This document shows positions 33,982-41,922 of a DNA stretch of 64,000 nucleotides, piece after piece. Positions within the stretch are counted from its first letter, which is position 1. Each line of letters opens with the position of its first letter. Source of the DNA: Novosphingobium kunmingense (lineage in GTDB: Bacteria > Pseudomonadota > Alphaproteobacteria > Sphingomonadales > Sphingomonadaceae); contig NZ_PHUF01000004.1 of assembly GCF_002813245.1 (NCBI RefSeq), positions 62,001 through 126,000 on the forward strand, written 5' to 3'. A model generated the notes under the pieces. The model ran no database searches, was not told the origin of the DNA, and worked only from the letters and a program-made list of their open reading frames with translations. The position numbers were made by a program, and so were the translations under genes.

Positions 33982-34926
33982 TCAGGCATAGAACCGGTAA
34001 TCGCGCTCGATGGCGAGCGCGACCTGGCGGTTGGTGGCGATGAAATCGGTCAGGAACTCGTGCAGGCCATCATCGAAGATGCGATCGATGGTGAGATGGT
34101 GGATCCGCGATCCGAGCCCGCGGACCTGTTCGTGGGCGCTGGTTTCCTGCCCGTACTGGTGCGCCAGCCCGGCAAGGTTCGAGCGCACCTTGTCGAGGCT
34201 GAACGACAGGCTGCGCGGGAAACGCTGATCCAGAATCATGAACTGCGCAATGCCGCGCGGGTCCATGGCCCCTGCGTTGAGCCAGCGATAGGCCCGCTCC
34301 CCCGATACCGAGCGCAGCACGCTGTCCCACTGCACGTTGTCAAGGCTCGACCCGACCCAGGCGAGCGAGGGCAGCAGCACGTAGTATTTCACGTCGAGAA
34401 TGCGCGCAGTGTTGTCGGCGCGTTCGATGAAAGTGCCGATGCGGAAGAAATTGAAGTTCTCGTTGCGCAGCATCGAGCCTTCGACCGCGCCGCGCACCAG
34501 CGTCGCCTGGCGGCGGATCGCGTTGAGCACCTCGCCAAGGTTGGCCTCGCGCACCGGCTTGCCGAGCAAGTCGCGCAGATTCATCCAGCTTTCGTTGATC
34601 GCTTCCCAGACCTCGCGCGTAAGGGCGGTGCGGACCGACCGTGCGCTGGTCCGCGCGTTTTCGACCATCGCCAGCACCGACTGGCTGTTGTTCTTTTCGC
34701 GCAGCAGGTAATTCCAAACCTGGATGCCGGTATAGGTGCCGTGGCTCGCCTGATAGGATTGCGTCTGTCCCACCGTTTCGACCACCGAGCGCCATTCTTC
34801 CGTGCTGATCGCCTCGTCGCGGGTCAGCGCCATGCGATGGCCCGCATCGAGCAAACGCGCGGTGTTTTCGGCCCGCTCGAGATAGCGGGCCATCCAGAAT
34901 ACGCCCCTGGCTGTACGCCCCAGCAT
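33982..34926 (-). CDS. Alpha-E domain protein of the Anbu cluster
   Basis: All-helical alpha-E family protein of 314 residues that starts MLGRTARGVFWMARYLERAE, the family's characteristic opening with ENTARLLDAGHRM following. Repeated helices continue with IGTFIERADNTARILDVKYY near residue 165 and SLDKVRSNLAGLAHQYG near 245. No catalytic motif is recognised. It sits 5 nt after the ATP-grasp gene, with which it is nearly always paired or even fused in other bacteria. It is probably a structural or substrate-binding partner of that ligase. Confidence 0.92.
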   Translation of the reverse strand: MLGRTARGVFWMARYLERAENTARLLDAGHRMALTRDEAISTEEWRSVVETVGQTQSYQASHGTYTGIQVWNYLLREKNNSQSVLAMVENARTSARSVRTALTREVWEAINESWMNLRDLLGKPVREANLGEVLNAIRRQATLVRGAVEGSMLRNENFNFFRIGTFIERADNTARILDVKYYVLLPSLAWVGSSLDNVQWDSVLRSVSGERAYRWLNAGAMDPRGIAQFMILDQRFPRSLSFSLDKVRSNLAGLAHQYGQETSAHEQVRGLGSRIHHLTIDRIFDDGLHEFLTDFIATNRQVALAIERDYRFYA

Positions 34927-34931
34927 CGCGG

Positions 34932-36359
34932 CTAGTCCTCCAGCACCCAGGAATCCTTGGTGCCCCCGCCCTGCGACGAGTTGACGACCAGCGATCCCTG
35001 CTTGAGCGCGACGCGGGTGAGCCCGCCCGGCGTGATATCGATGCCCTTGGGCGATACCAGCACGAAGGGGCGAAGATCGACGTGGCGCGGGGCAAGGCCA
35101 GCCTTGGTCATGATCGGCACGGTCGACAGCGCCAGCGTGGGCTGGGCGATGTAGTTGTCGGGCTTGGCCTTCAGCTTGGCGGCGAAGGCGGCAATCTCCT
35201 TCTTCGAGCTGGTCGGGCCGATCAGCATCCCGTAGCCGCCCGAACCGTGGACTTCCTTGACCACCAGTTCGGCGAGATTGTCGAGGACGTAAGCCAGGCT
35301 GTCCTTTTCCGAGCAGCGCCAGGTCGGGACGTTCTGCAAGAGCGGTTTTTCGCCGGTGTAGAATTCGACGATCTCCGGCATGAACGAATAGATCGCCTTG
35401 TCATCGGCGATGCCAGTGCCGGGCGCATTGGCGATGGTGATCTTGCCGGCGCGGTAGATGTCCATGATCCCCGGCACGCCGAGAATGGAAGTGGGGTTGA
35501 AGGTCAGCGGATCGAGAAACTCGTCGTCGACGCGGCGGTACAGCACGTCGATCGGTTGGTAACCCTGGGTCGTGCGCATCGCGACGCGCCCGTCCACGAC
35601 GCGCAGGTCGTTGCCTTCGACCAGCTCGGCGCCCATCTGGTCGGCCAGGAATGCGTGCTCGAAATAGGCGGAATTGTAGATCCCCGGCGTCAGCACCGCG
35701 ACGACCGGGCGGTCGCCCGCGCAGGGCGGCGCACAGGCGGCCAGGCTGGCGGCCAGACGACGCGGATAGTCCTGGACCGGACAGACCTGCACCCGGCTGA
35801 ACAGCTCGGGGAACATCGCCATCATCGTTTCGCGGTTCTCCAGCATGTAGGAGACGCCGCTGGGCGTGCGGGCATTGTCTTCCAGCACCATGAACTCGTC
35901 CGGGCCGGTACGAACCAGGTCAATTCCGACAATGTGGGTGTAGACCCCGCCTGGCGGCTTCAACCCGACCATTTGTGCCAGAAAGGCCGCGTTGCTGGCG
36001 ATCAGGCGCTGCGGCAGGCGGCCCGACCGGATGATCTCCTGGCGATGGTAGATATCGTGCAGGAAGGCGTTGAGCGCGCGGACCCGCTGCTCGATCCCGC
36101 GCGACAGCTTGCGCCATTCGGCAGCGGTGATGATCCGCGGGACCATGTCGAAGGGGATAAGCCGTTCTTCACCTGCGTTATCGCCATAGACGTTGAAGGT
36201 GATCCCGGTCGTGCGGAAGAAGCTTTCCGCCTCCTGGCTCTTCCGGCGCAGGACCGAAGGATCCTGCTGGCCGTACCAGTGGCAGTATCCCGCGTAGCCC
36301 GGTCGGACCGCGCCGTTGGGATAAAACATCTCATCATACGAAGCGGGTTTGCTGCTCAT
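34932..36359 (-). CDS. Circularly permuted type 2 ATP-grasp protein of the Anbu cluster
   Basis: ATP-grasp ligase-like protein of 475 residues starting MSSKPASYDEMFYPNGAVRP. ATP-grasp features occur in permuted order. The metal/ATP-binding carboxylates are in FMVLEDNARTPSGVSYML near residue 155. The conserved YRRVDDEFLDPLTFNPTSI lies near 270, GKITIANAPGTGIADDK near 305, and the late glycine loop KEVHGSGGYGMLIGP near 368. This family probably forms a peptide or isopeptide bond with ATP. It is the promoter-proximal gene of the four-gene Anbu run; 87 bp separate it from a hydrolase gene upstream on the same strand. Confidence 0.93.
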   Translation of the reverse strand: MSSKPASYDEMFYPNGAVRPGYAGYCHWYGQQDPSVLRRKSQEAESFFRTTGITFNVYGDNAGEERLIPFDMVPRIITAAEWRKLSRGIEQRVRALNAFLHDIYHRQEIIRSGRLPQRLIASNAAFLAQMVGLKPPGGVYTHIVGIDLVRTGPDEFMVLEDNARTPSGVSYMLENRETMMAMFPELFSRVQVCPVQDYPRRLAASLAACAPPCAGDRPVVAVLTPGIYNSAYFEHAFLADQMGAELVEGNDLRVVDGRVAMRTTQGYQPIDVLYRRVDDEFLDPLTFNPTSILGVPGIMDIYRAGKITIANAPGTGIADDKAIYSFMPEIVEFYTGEKPLLQNVPTWRCSEKDSLAYVLDNLAELVVKEVHGSGGYGMLIGPTSSKKEIAAFAAKLKAKPDNYIAQPTLALSTVPIMTKAGLAPRHVDLRPFVLVSPKGIDITPGGLTRVALKQGSLVVNSSQGGGTKDSWVLED

Positions 36360-36446
36360 GCGTCAGCGCCATGACTGACGCCTGTGCGCACGAAGTCAAG
36401 CCCCATGCTGCACCTGCGAAAACTCCGCGCGAGCCGGTCGGTCCGA

Positions 36447-37193
36447 TCAGGCCCAATCCTGCCCGCCGTCAAGCAGATCGAGCAGCGTGGTGACTACCTC
36501 GGGATCGCCGGCAAAACCAAAATGGGTGCAGCGCAGGGCGATCGCGCGATCGCGTTGATCGGCGAGCCCGCGCGCGCAGCGCGGCGCGACGATACCGTCG
36601 CGCGGGCTCCACAGAGCGACCGTCGGCACCGGCGGTTTGTCGGCGTAGTGGACGTCCATCGGCGGGGCATCGACCGCATGGCCGGTAACCAGATGGTACG
36701 TCCGCCAGGCGTTGTTGGCGTGGGGACTGCCGGAAAACGGCGTGCCCATGGTTATCACGCCGCTGACCGCCTGGGGCCGGCGGTGCGCCAGTTCGCGCGC
36801 CATGATCCCGCCCAGACTCCACCCGATCAGCACGACAGGCTGGCGGGCCTTGGCGCAGATCCGCTCGAGGTTGTCGACCTGCCGCTCGAACTGCACCGGA
36901 TCGGCACCGAGATTGCGCCCCGCTCCCCAATCGTAGACCTTGTGTCCGGCCTGCTGCAGAGCTGCTTCGAGATGGCGCATCGCGCGCGGGTGCGCGGCAA
37001 AGCCGGGCAGCAGCATCACGTGCCGCCGTACCGCCGCCTTGGGCACGGCAAGTTCAGGAGGCTTGCGCTTGGGCAGGATGCGCAGCCCTTCGCCGAGCCA
37101 CAGCCGCAGCGACGGCCCGCGCGCGCCTTGCGGCGCGGGCATGGTCGCCAGGCGGAGGCGCCGGGCCAGAGGTTCCTTGAGCGAGAGATTCAT
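36447..37193 (-). CDS. Alpha/beta hydrolase (triacylglycerol lipase-like)
   Basis: Protein of 248 residues from ATG 37193 (MNLSLKEPLARRLRL); an earlier in-frame start at 37241 has no support. The HGFxxG-like oxyanion region appears as VMLLPGFAAHPRAMRHLEAA near residue 60. The nucleophile elbow is GWSLGGI near 127, and the candidate acid and His are in WSPRDGIVAP and CTHFGFAG near 196-228. There is no signal peptide. It resembles EstA/lipase-class alpha/beta hydrolases. It is divergent from an acyl-CoA dehydrogenase pair across a 308-bp gap. Substrate is unknown. Confidence 0.8.
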   Translation of the reverse strand: MNLSLKEPLARRLRLATMPAPQGARGPSLRLWLGEGLRILPKRKPPELAVPKAAVRRHVMLLPGFAAHPRAMRHLEAALQQAGHKVYDWGAGRNLGADPVQFERQVDNLERICAKARQPVVLIGWSLGGIMARELAHRRPQAVSGVITMGTPFSGSPHANNAWRTYHLVTGHAVDAPPMDVHYADKPPVPTVALWSPRDGIVAPRCARGLADQRDRAIALRCTHFGFAGDPEVVTTLLDLLDGGQDWA

Positions 37194-37331
37194 CGTGAGT
37201 AGTCCTGAAAGCCTTCTATCCTGCAACGCGCAGCCCGTCATCCGGTTGCCGACGGGTCACGCATGCCATTCGACCGGCCGCGTGAACGGCGCCTGTCCGC
37301 CCGCCGATTCGGCCGCGCCTGACCGGCCGGG

Positions 37332-37355
37332 ACCGATTAGGTTTAAGTGATCGGT
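37332..37355. promoter_or_regulatory. Inverted repeat upstream of an acyl-CoA dehydrogenase pair, possible operator
   Basis: ACCGATTA (37332-37339) pairs with TGATCGGT (37348-37355) over 7 of 8 bases with an 8-bp spacer. It sits in the 308-bp gap between a hydrolase (start 37193) and a dehydrogenase (start 37502). The rest of this gap shows no gene. The size and form suit a TetR-type regulator site. Confidence 0.45.
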
Positions 37356-37501
37356 TAGTCCGCCCCGCGCAATGACGTTACGGCACGCAAGGACTTGCGG
37401 CGCAGCCTGCCCAAAGAGGCACCAGCCAAGGCAACGCGGGCCTTGCGGCGCGCGGAAAGCTGCGCCAATCTGCGCGCGAGAGCATAATCCGGAGAGAGCG
37501 C

Positions 37502-38695
37502 ATGGACCTCGAATTCAGCCCCGAAGAGATCGCCTTCCGCGACGAGGTGCGGACCTTCATCACCGAAAACTATCCCGAGGAACTGCGCGGCAAGCAGGAC
37601 GAAGGCGATGAGCTGACCAAGGAGGACTTCCTGTCCTGGCACCGTGTCCTGCACAAGAAGGGCTGGGTCGCCCCGGCATGGCCGGTCGAATACGGCGGCA
37701 CCGGCTGGACCGTGACGCAGCGCTTCATCTTTTCCGAGGAAACCGCCCGCGCCGACTGCATCCGCCTGATGCCCTTCGGCCTGACCATGGTCGGCCCGGT
37801 GATCTACACCTTCGGCACGCCCGAACAGAAGGCCCATTTCCTGCCGCGCATCTTGTCGGGCGAGGACTGGTGGTGCCAGGGCTATTCGGAGCCCGGTTCG
37901 GGATCCGACCTTGCATCGCTGCGTACCAAGGCGGTGCGTGACGGCGATCACTACGTGGTCAACGGGCAGAAGACCTGGACCACCATGGCCCAGCACGCCG
38001 ACTGGGGCTTCTTCCTCGTGCGCACCGACCCCGATGCCAAGATGCAGGAAGGGATCAGCTTCCTTCTGATCGACATGAAGACGCCGGGCATCGAAGTGCG
38101 TCCCATCATCACGCTCGGCGGCGAACACGAAGTCAACGAGGTGTTCCTCGACAACGTCAAGGTGCCGGTCGAAAACCGCGTCTTCGAGGAGAACAAGGGC
38201 TGGACCTGCGCCAAGTTCCTGCTCGCCCACGAGCGCGTCGGCATTGCCGGAGTGGCAGCATCGAAGCGCGGGATCGAAAAGATCAAGGACATCGCCCGGA
38301 CCGAGATCGACGGCGACAAGCCGCTGCTCGCCAATCCGTTCTACCGTCGCAAGGTGGCCGAACTGGAAATGGACCTGACCGCGCTGGAGTTCACCGAACT
38401 GCGCACCCTGGCCGGTGAAGCGGCCGGCAAGGGCCCCGGCCCCGAAAGCTCGGTGCTCAAGATCAAGGGCAGCGAAATCCAGCAGCGCCTGACCGAACTG
38501 GCGCTCGAGGCGGCGGGCCACTACGGCGCGCCCTACTTCCGCGGCTTCGGCGAGGGCGACAACGAACACCCGATCGGTCCGGACTGGGCCCACCGCACCG
38601 CGCCGAGCTACTACAACATGCGCAAGACCACGATCTACGGCGGGTCGAACGAGATCCAGCGCAACATCATCGCGAAGATGGTTCTCGGCCTCTGA
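37502..38695 (+). CDS. Acyl-CoA dehydrogenase, full-length partner
   Basis: Acyl-CoA dehydrogenase of 397 residues with a good ribosome site (GGAGAGAG) ahead of ATG 37502 (MDLEFSPEEIAFRDEVRTF). It has WWCQGYSEPGSGSDLASLR near residue 122, VNGQKTWTTMAQHADW near 155, and the C-terminal YGGSNEIQRNIIAKMVLGL with the common Glu-Ile-Gln-Arg block. It is followed after 23 nt by a smaller dehydrogenase. This pair is a third set in the window and is separate from the tRNA-bounded cluster. It is more like the FadE pairs found in general branched-chain or steroid catabolism; substrate unknown. Confidence 0.9.
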   Translation: MDLEFSPEEIAFRDEVRTFITENYPEELRGKQDEGDELTKEDFLSWHRVLHKKGWVAPAWPVEYGGTGWTVTQRFIFSEETARADCIRLMPFGLTMVGPVIYTFGTPEQKAHFLPRILSGEDWWCQGYSEPGSGSDLASLRTKAVRDGDHYVVNGQKTWTTMAQHADWGFFLVRTDPDAKMQEGISFLLIDMKTPGIEVRPIITLGGEHEVNEVFLDNVKVPVENRVFEENKGWTCAKFLLAHERVGIAGVAASKRGIEKIKDIARTEIDGDKPLLANPFYRRKVAELEMDLTALEFTELRTLAGEAAGKGPGPESSVLKIKGSEIQQRLTELALEAAGHYGAPYFRGFGEGDNEHPIGPDWAHRTAPSYYNMRKTTIYGGSNEIQRNIIAKMVLGL

Positions 38696-38718
38696 GCCGG
38701 CCCGGAGAGGATACTAGA

Positions 38719-39849
38719 ATGGACCTGAGCTACACCGAAACGCAGGACATGCTGCGCGACACACTCGCGCGGTTCCTGGCCGACACTTATGACTTCGAAA
38801 CTCGCAAGAAGATGATCGCCAGCCCCGAGGGGCGCGATCCCGGAATCTGGCGCGCGCTGTCTGCCGAGCTGGGCCTGACCAGCGCTCCGTTCGCCGAGGA
38901 ATACGGCGGCATGGGTGGCGGCCATCTCGAAAACCTGATCATGATGGAGGAACTGGGCAAGGTCATCGCGATCGAGCCCTGGTTGCAGACCGTGGTGATC
39001 GGCGGCGGCGCGCTGCAGGCCGTGGGCGGCGCCGTGGCGTCCGAAGTGATCCCCCGGATCATCGCCGGCGACTGCGTGATCGCCTGGGCCTATGCCGAGC
39101 CGACCGGCCGCTACGACCTGGCGAATGTCGCGACCACGGCGAAGAAAGACGGGGCAGGCTATGTCCTGAGCGGACACAAGGCCGTGGTCTATGCCGCGCC
39201 GTGGGCCACGCACCTGCTCGTCACGGCCCGCACCGGCGGATCGCAGCGCGAGCGCGCAGGGGTCGACCTGTTCCTGGTCGACGCCAGGTCAACCGGCATT
39301 ACTCGCCGCGACTACCCGACCGTCGACGGGTTCCGCGCGAGCGAGATCTATTTCGAGAACGTTGCCGTCCCGGCCGAAGCGCTGCTGCCCGGCGGAATCG
39401 ACCTGATCGAACGGATCGCCGACGAAGCCGCCATGGCGGTCTGCGCCGAAGGCACCGGCATTGCGCGCAAGCTTCTCGAAGGCACGGTCGAATACACCAA
39501 GCAGCGCAAGCAGTTCGGCCAGCCGATCGGCAAGTTCCAGGCGCTCCAGCACCGCATGGCCGATATGCTCGTTGAAGCCGAACAGATCGCCTCGATGACG
39601 CTGATGGGCACACTCAAGCTCGGCCTTCCAGCGGTCGAACGCAAGGCCGCGGTCAGCCTCGCCAAGGCCAAGGTTGCCCGCTCGATCAAGTTCGTCGGCC
39701 AGTCGGCGATCCAGACCCACGGCGGCATCGGCATCACGATGGAGCTGGCGATCGGGCACTATTTCAAGCGCGCGACCATGATCGAGAACCAGTTCGGCAG
39801 CGCGGACGTCCACCTCGACCGGTATGAGGCGCTGACTCTCGCCGCCTAG
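38719..39849 (+). CDS. Acyl-CoA dehydrogenase, small-partner type
   Basis: Acyl-CoA dehydrogenase of 376 residues, ATG 38719 (MDLSYTETQDMLRDTLARFL) with GGAGAGG about 9 nt upstream. It shows WAYAEPTGRYDLANVATTAK near residue 120, VEYTKQRKQFGQPIGKFQAL near 260, and QTHGGIGITMELAIGHYFKR near 345, where Glu sits in the expected base region. It is transcribed with the 397-residue dehydrogenase and probably forms a mixed tetramer with it. Its TAG stop overlaps the stop of a convergent receiver-protein gene in a shared CTAG. Confidence 0.89.
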   Translation: MDLSYTETQDMLRDTLARFLADTYDFETRKKMIASPEGRDPGIWRALSAELGLTSAPFAEEYGGMGGGHLENLIMMEELGKVIAIEPWLQTVVIGGGALQAVGGAVASEVIPRIIAGDCVIAWAYAEPTGRYDLANVATTAKKDGAGYVLSGHKAVVYAAPWATHLLVTARTGGSQRERAGVDLFLVDARSTGITRRDYPTVDGFRASEIYFENVAVPAEALLPGGIDLIERIADEAAMAVCAEGTGIARKLLEGTVEYTKQRKQFGQPIGKFQALQHRMADMLVEAEQIASMTLMGTLKLGLPAVERKAAVSLAKAKVARSIKFVGQSAIQTHGGIGITMELAIGHYFKRATMIENQFGSADVHLDRYEALTLAA

Positions 39850-40214
39850 GCCGATGGCAGGATCAGGGCGGCAAGGTTCTTCTTGCCATAGGGCCGGGCG
39901 ATGAACAGTCGCCCGTCCCGCTCGACTGCGATGTCCGATCCGTCAGGCTGGCTGCAGACGAAGACGAGCGGGATGCCCTTCTCGTCCAATCTGCCGACCA
40001 CGCATTCCAGGTCGCCGCCCTTCAACGTCCCGTCGACCAGCGCCCAGTCATAGGACCGGTGGGCCAAGCGCGCCAGCGCTTCGCCGCCATCAGCCGCGAT
40101 GTGCACTTCGGGAAAACCCAGTTCAATCAGCACTTCGCGCGTGTCGAGCGCGATGAGCCCGTTGTCATCGACAACCAGCGCGCTCAATCCGGATGAGTGG
40201 GAATCGATGTGCAT
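39846..40214 (-). CDS. Single-domain response regulator (orphan receiver)
   Basis: Stand-alone receiver domain of 122 residues from ATG 40214 (MHIDSHSSGLSALVVDDNG); the frame's upstream extension crosses a promoter gap and is unlikely. Receiver landmarks are present: acidic pair Asp16-Asp17, phosphoacceptor Asp61 in DWALVDGTLKGG, Ser88 in VFVCSQ, and Lys111 in RPYGKK. It has no output domain, so it would act by protein contact, as CheY-like or phosphorelay proteins do. No histidine kinase is nearby. It is divergent from a Crp/Fnr regulator gene across about 140 bp, suggesting a small signalling pair. Confidence 0.8.
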   Translation of the reverse strand: MHIDSHSSGLSALVVDDNGLIALDTREVLIELGFPEVHIAADGGEALARLAHRSYDWALVDGTLKGGDLECVVGRLDEKGIPLVFVCSQPDGSDIAVERDGRLFIARPYGKKNLAALILPSA

Positions 40215-40320
40215 CTGGGGGGCTTTCCGCAAAGGGACGCTCAAACTGTAGCCTAGTCTACAGATCTGTCCGCTCACTAGTGCGCGCAACGCGGGAACAA
40301 AGCGCCGATCTCGCTCGTAT

Positions 40321-40345
40321 CTGCGTGAGTTATGCATTCACGCAG
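40321..40345. promoter_or_regulatory. Perfect inverted repeat before the Crp/Fnr gene
   Basis: CTGCGTGA (40321-40328) and TCACGCAG (40338-40345) are perfect 8-bp arms around 9 bp. The repeat ends 7 bp before the ATG at 40353 and covers an alternative ATG at 40332. It resembles a Crp/Fnr-type dyad and may be an autoregulatory site; a 5'UTR hairpin is the alternative. Confidence 0.5.
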
Positions 40346-40352
40346 GCACGCC

Positions 40353-41063
40353 ATGACCGACGAAACCAACGACCTGTTGAGCGCGCTGTTCGAGGATCAC
40401 CGAGTGCGGGTATCGACGCGCGTTGTCCGGCAGGTGCTGAACAAGGGCGACACGCTCTACGATCCGGGCGATACGATCGAGTATTGCTTCTTCCCGTGCG
40501 GCGCAGCCATGGCAACCTATTACGTGGTGATGGACGATGGCGCTGCGGTCGAGACGGCGACCGTGGGGCGCGAGGGGGCACTGGGCGGTATCGTCAGCCA
40601 CGGCCGCCTGCCGGCCTTCGCCCGGTCGACCGTACTGCACGGCGGCACGTTCCTGAAGATCCCCTTGCGCGATCTCGAACAGCTCAAGGAGGACCTTCCG
40701 TCGCTGGGCCGGTTGTTCAACCGCTATGCCGACTGTTTCGTGGCGCAGGTGTTCCAGTCGGTCGCCTGCAACGCCACCCACACGATCGAGCAACGGGTCG
40801 CGCGCTGGCTGACTGCCGCGATCGAGCGCACCGGCACCAACGACATGGCGATCACGCAGGAACAGCTTGGCGAACTGCTCGGCGTCGGGCGGACCTATGC
40901 CAGTCGCGTCCTGCAACGCTTCAAGACGCGCGGCATCATCGACATCCGGCGCGGGCGACTGATCATCACCGACGAGGACGCGCTGCGGGCGACCGCCTGC
41001 TCATGCAACTCGGTGATTGCCGAGCATTTTTCCACCGTACTGGGCGGGATCTACCCCGAATAG
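40353..41063 (+). CDS. Crp/Fnr-family transcriptional regulator
   Basis: Regulator of 236 residues. I choose ATG 40353 (MTDETNDLLSALFEDH) because the upstream ATG at 40332 lies inside a perfect inverted repeat. An N-terminal cyclic-nucleotide-binding-like beta barrel (about 20-135, with LYDPGDTIEYCFFPCGAAM) is followed by a dimer helix and a winged helix (TQEQLGELLGVGRTYASRVL, residues about 164-183). It lacks FNR's N-terminal cysteine cluster and shows no clear cAMP-binding arginine motif. Two cysteines (TACSCNS) lie near the C-terminus. The effector is unknown. It is divergent from the orphan receiver gene. Confidence 0.87.
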   Translation: MTDETNDLLSALFEDHRVRVSTRVVRQVLNKGDTLYDPGDTIEYCFFPCGAAMATYYVVMDDGAAVETATVGREGALGGIVSHGRLPAFARSTVLHGGTFLKIPLRDLEQLKEDLPSLGRLFNRYADCFVAQVFQSVACNATHTIEQRVARWLTAAIERTGTNDMAITQEQLGELLGVGRTYASRVLQRFKTRGIIDIRRGRLIITDEDALRATACSCNSVIAEHFSTVLGGIYPE

Positions 41064-41080
41064 GCCGAAAGTGCGCTGCG

Positions 41081-41860
41081 TCAGGCGTTGCGGGCCATCA
41101 GCCCGCCGTCGACCGGGATGACCGCACCGGTGACATAGCTTGCCGCCGGCAGGCACAGGCTCAGCGTCATGTGGGCTACTTCCTCGGGCAGGCCATAGCG
41201 GCGCAGCGCCGTGCGCCGATGGGCAAAGGTCGCCTTGTCGGCTTCGGGGACGTTGGCGGTCATCCCGGTGTCGATCGGTCCGGGGCAGATGCAGTTGACC
41301 GTGATCCCTTCCTTGCCCAGTTCCACCGCAAGCGCCCGCGTCAGGCCGGTGACGCCCGCCTTGGCGGCACAGTAGGGGCTGTCGCAGCTTGTCGCGCCCA
41401 GCGCTTCGGTCGAGGCGATGTTGACCACTCGCGGACAGGCCGATTTGCGCAGGTGCGGCAGCGCGGCACGGATAAGCCGCTGGTGCGCGGTCAGTAGCAC
41501 GACGATGGCGCGGTCCCACACCGCATCGTAGTTGTCCGCATCGTCGATCGGACAGAAGGCGCTGATCCCCGCGTTGTTGACCAGGCAGTCGATGCCACCG
41601 AAGCGCGCCGCCACCTCTGCCACGCAGGATGCGATCGCCTGCGGATCGCTGACGTCGAGCGCCCACCCCTGCGCGTCGTGGCCCCTCGCCCGCAACGAGG
41701 CGGCGATGCCCTCGACCGCGTCGACCGAAAGGTCGGTAACGGCGACCCGGGCACCCGCCGCGGCAAAGACCTCTGCCGTGGCGCGGCCCATGCCGCTGGC
41801 TGCGCCGGTCACCAGCACGGTCAGCCCCTCGACCGAGCGGCTAAGATCCTGTCCCATCAT
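41081..41860 (-). CDS. Short-chain dehydrogenase/reductase (SDR)
   Basis: Classical SDR of 259 residues. The open frame extends far upstream across the TIR gene in another frame. The ATG at 41860, or the next at 41857 (MGQDLSRSVEGLTVLV), follows a GGGGA ribosome site and matches the family's start. The cofactor motif is TGAASGMG (18-25), NNAG lies near residue 93, the active-site YxxxK is YCAAKAG near 158, and CPGPIDTGM follows near 190. A closing YVTGAVIPVDGG is typical. It probably oxidises a hydroxyacyl or alcohol intermediate with NAD(P). It is convergent with the Crp/Fnr gene and downstream of the TIR gene, with a 62-bp gap. Confidence 0.87.
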   Translation of the reverse strand: MMGQDLSRSVEGLTVLVTGAASGMGRATAEVFAAAGARVAVTDLSVDAVEGIAASLRARGHDAQGWALDVSDPQAIASCVAEVAARFGGIDCLVNNAGISAFCPIDDADNYDAVWDRAIVVLLTAHQRLIRAALPHLRKSACPRVVNIASTEALGATSCDSPYCAAKAGVTGLTRALAVELGKEGITVNCICPGPIDTGMTANVPEADKATFAHRRTALRRYGLPEEVAHMTLSLCLPAASYVTGAVIPVDGGLMARNA

Positions 41861-41922
41861 CGTTCCCCGTCTTGTTCGGGGGAACTGTGGTGGTCGATCG
41901 CCCCGTTGTCGAGGTGCCGGCG

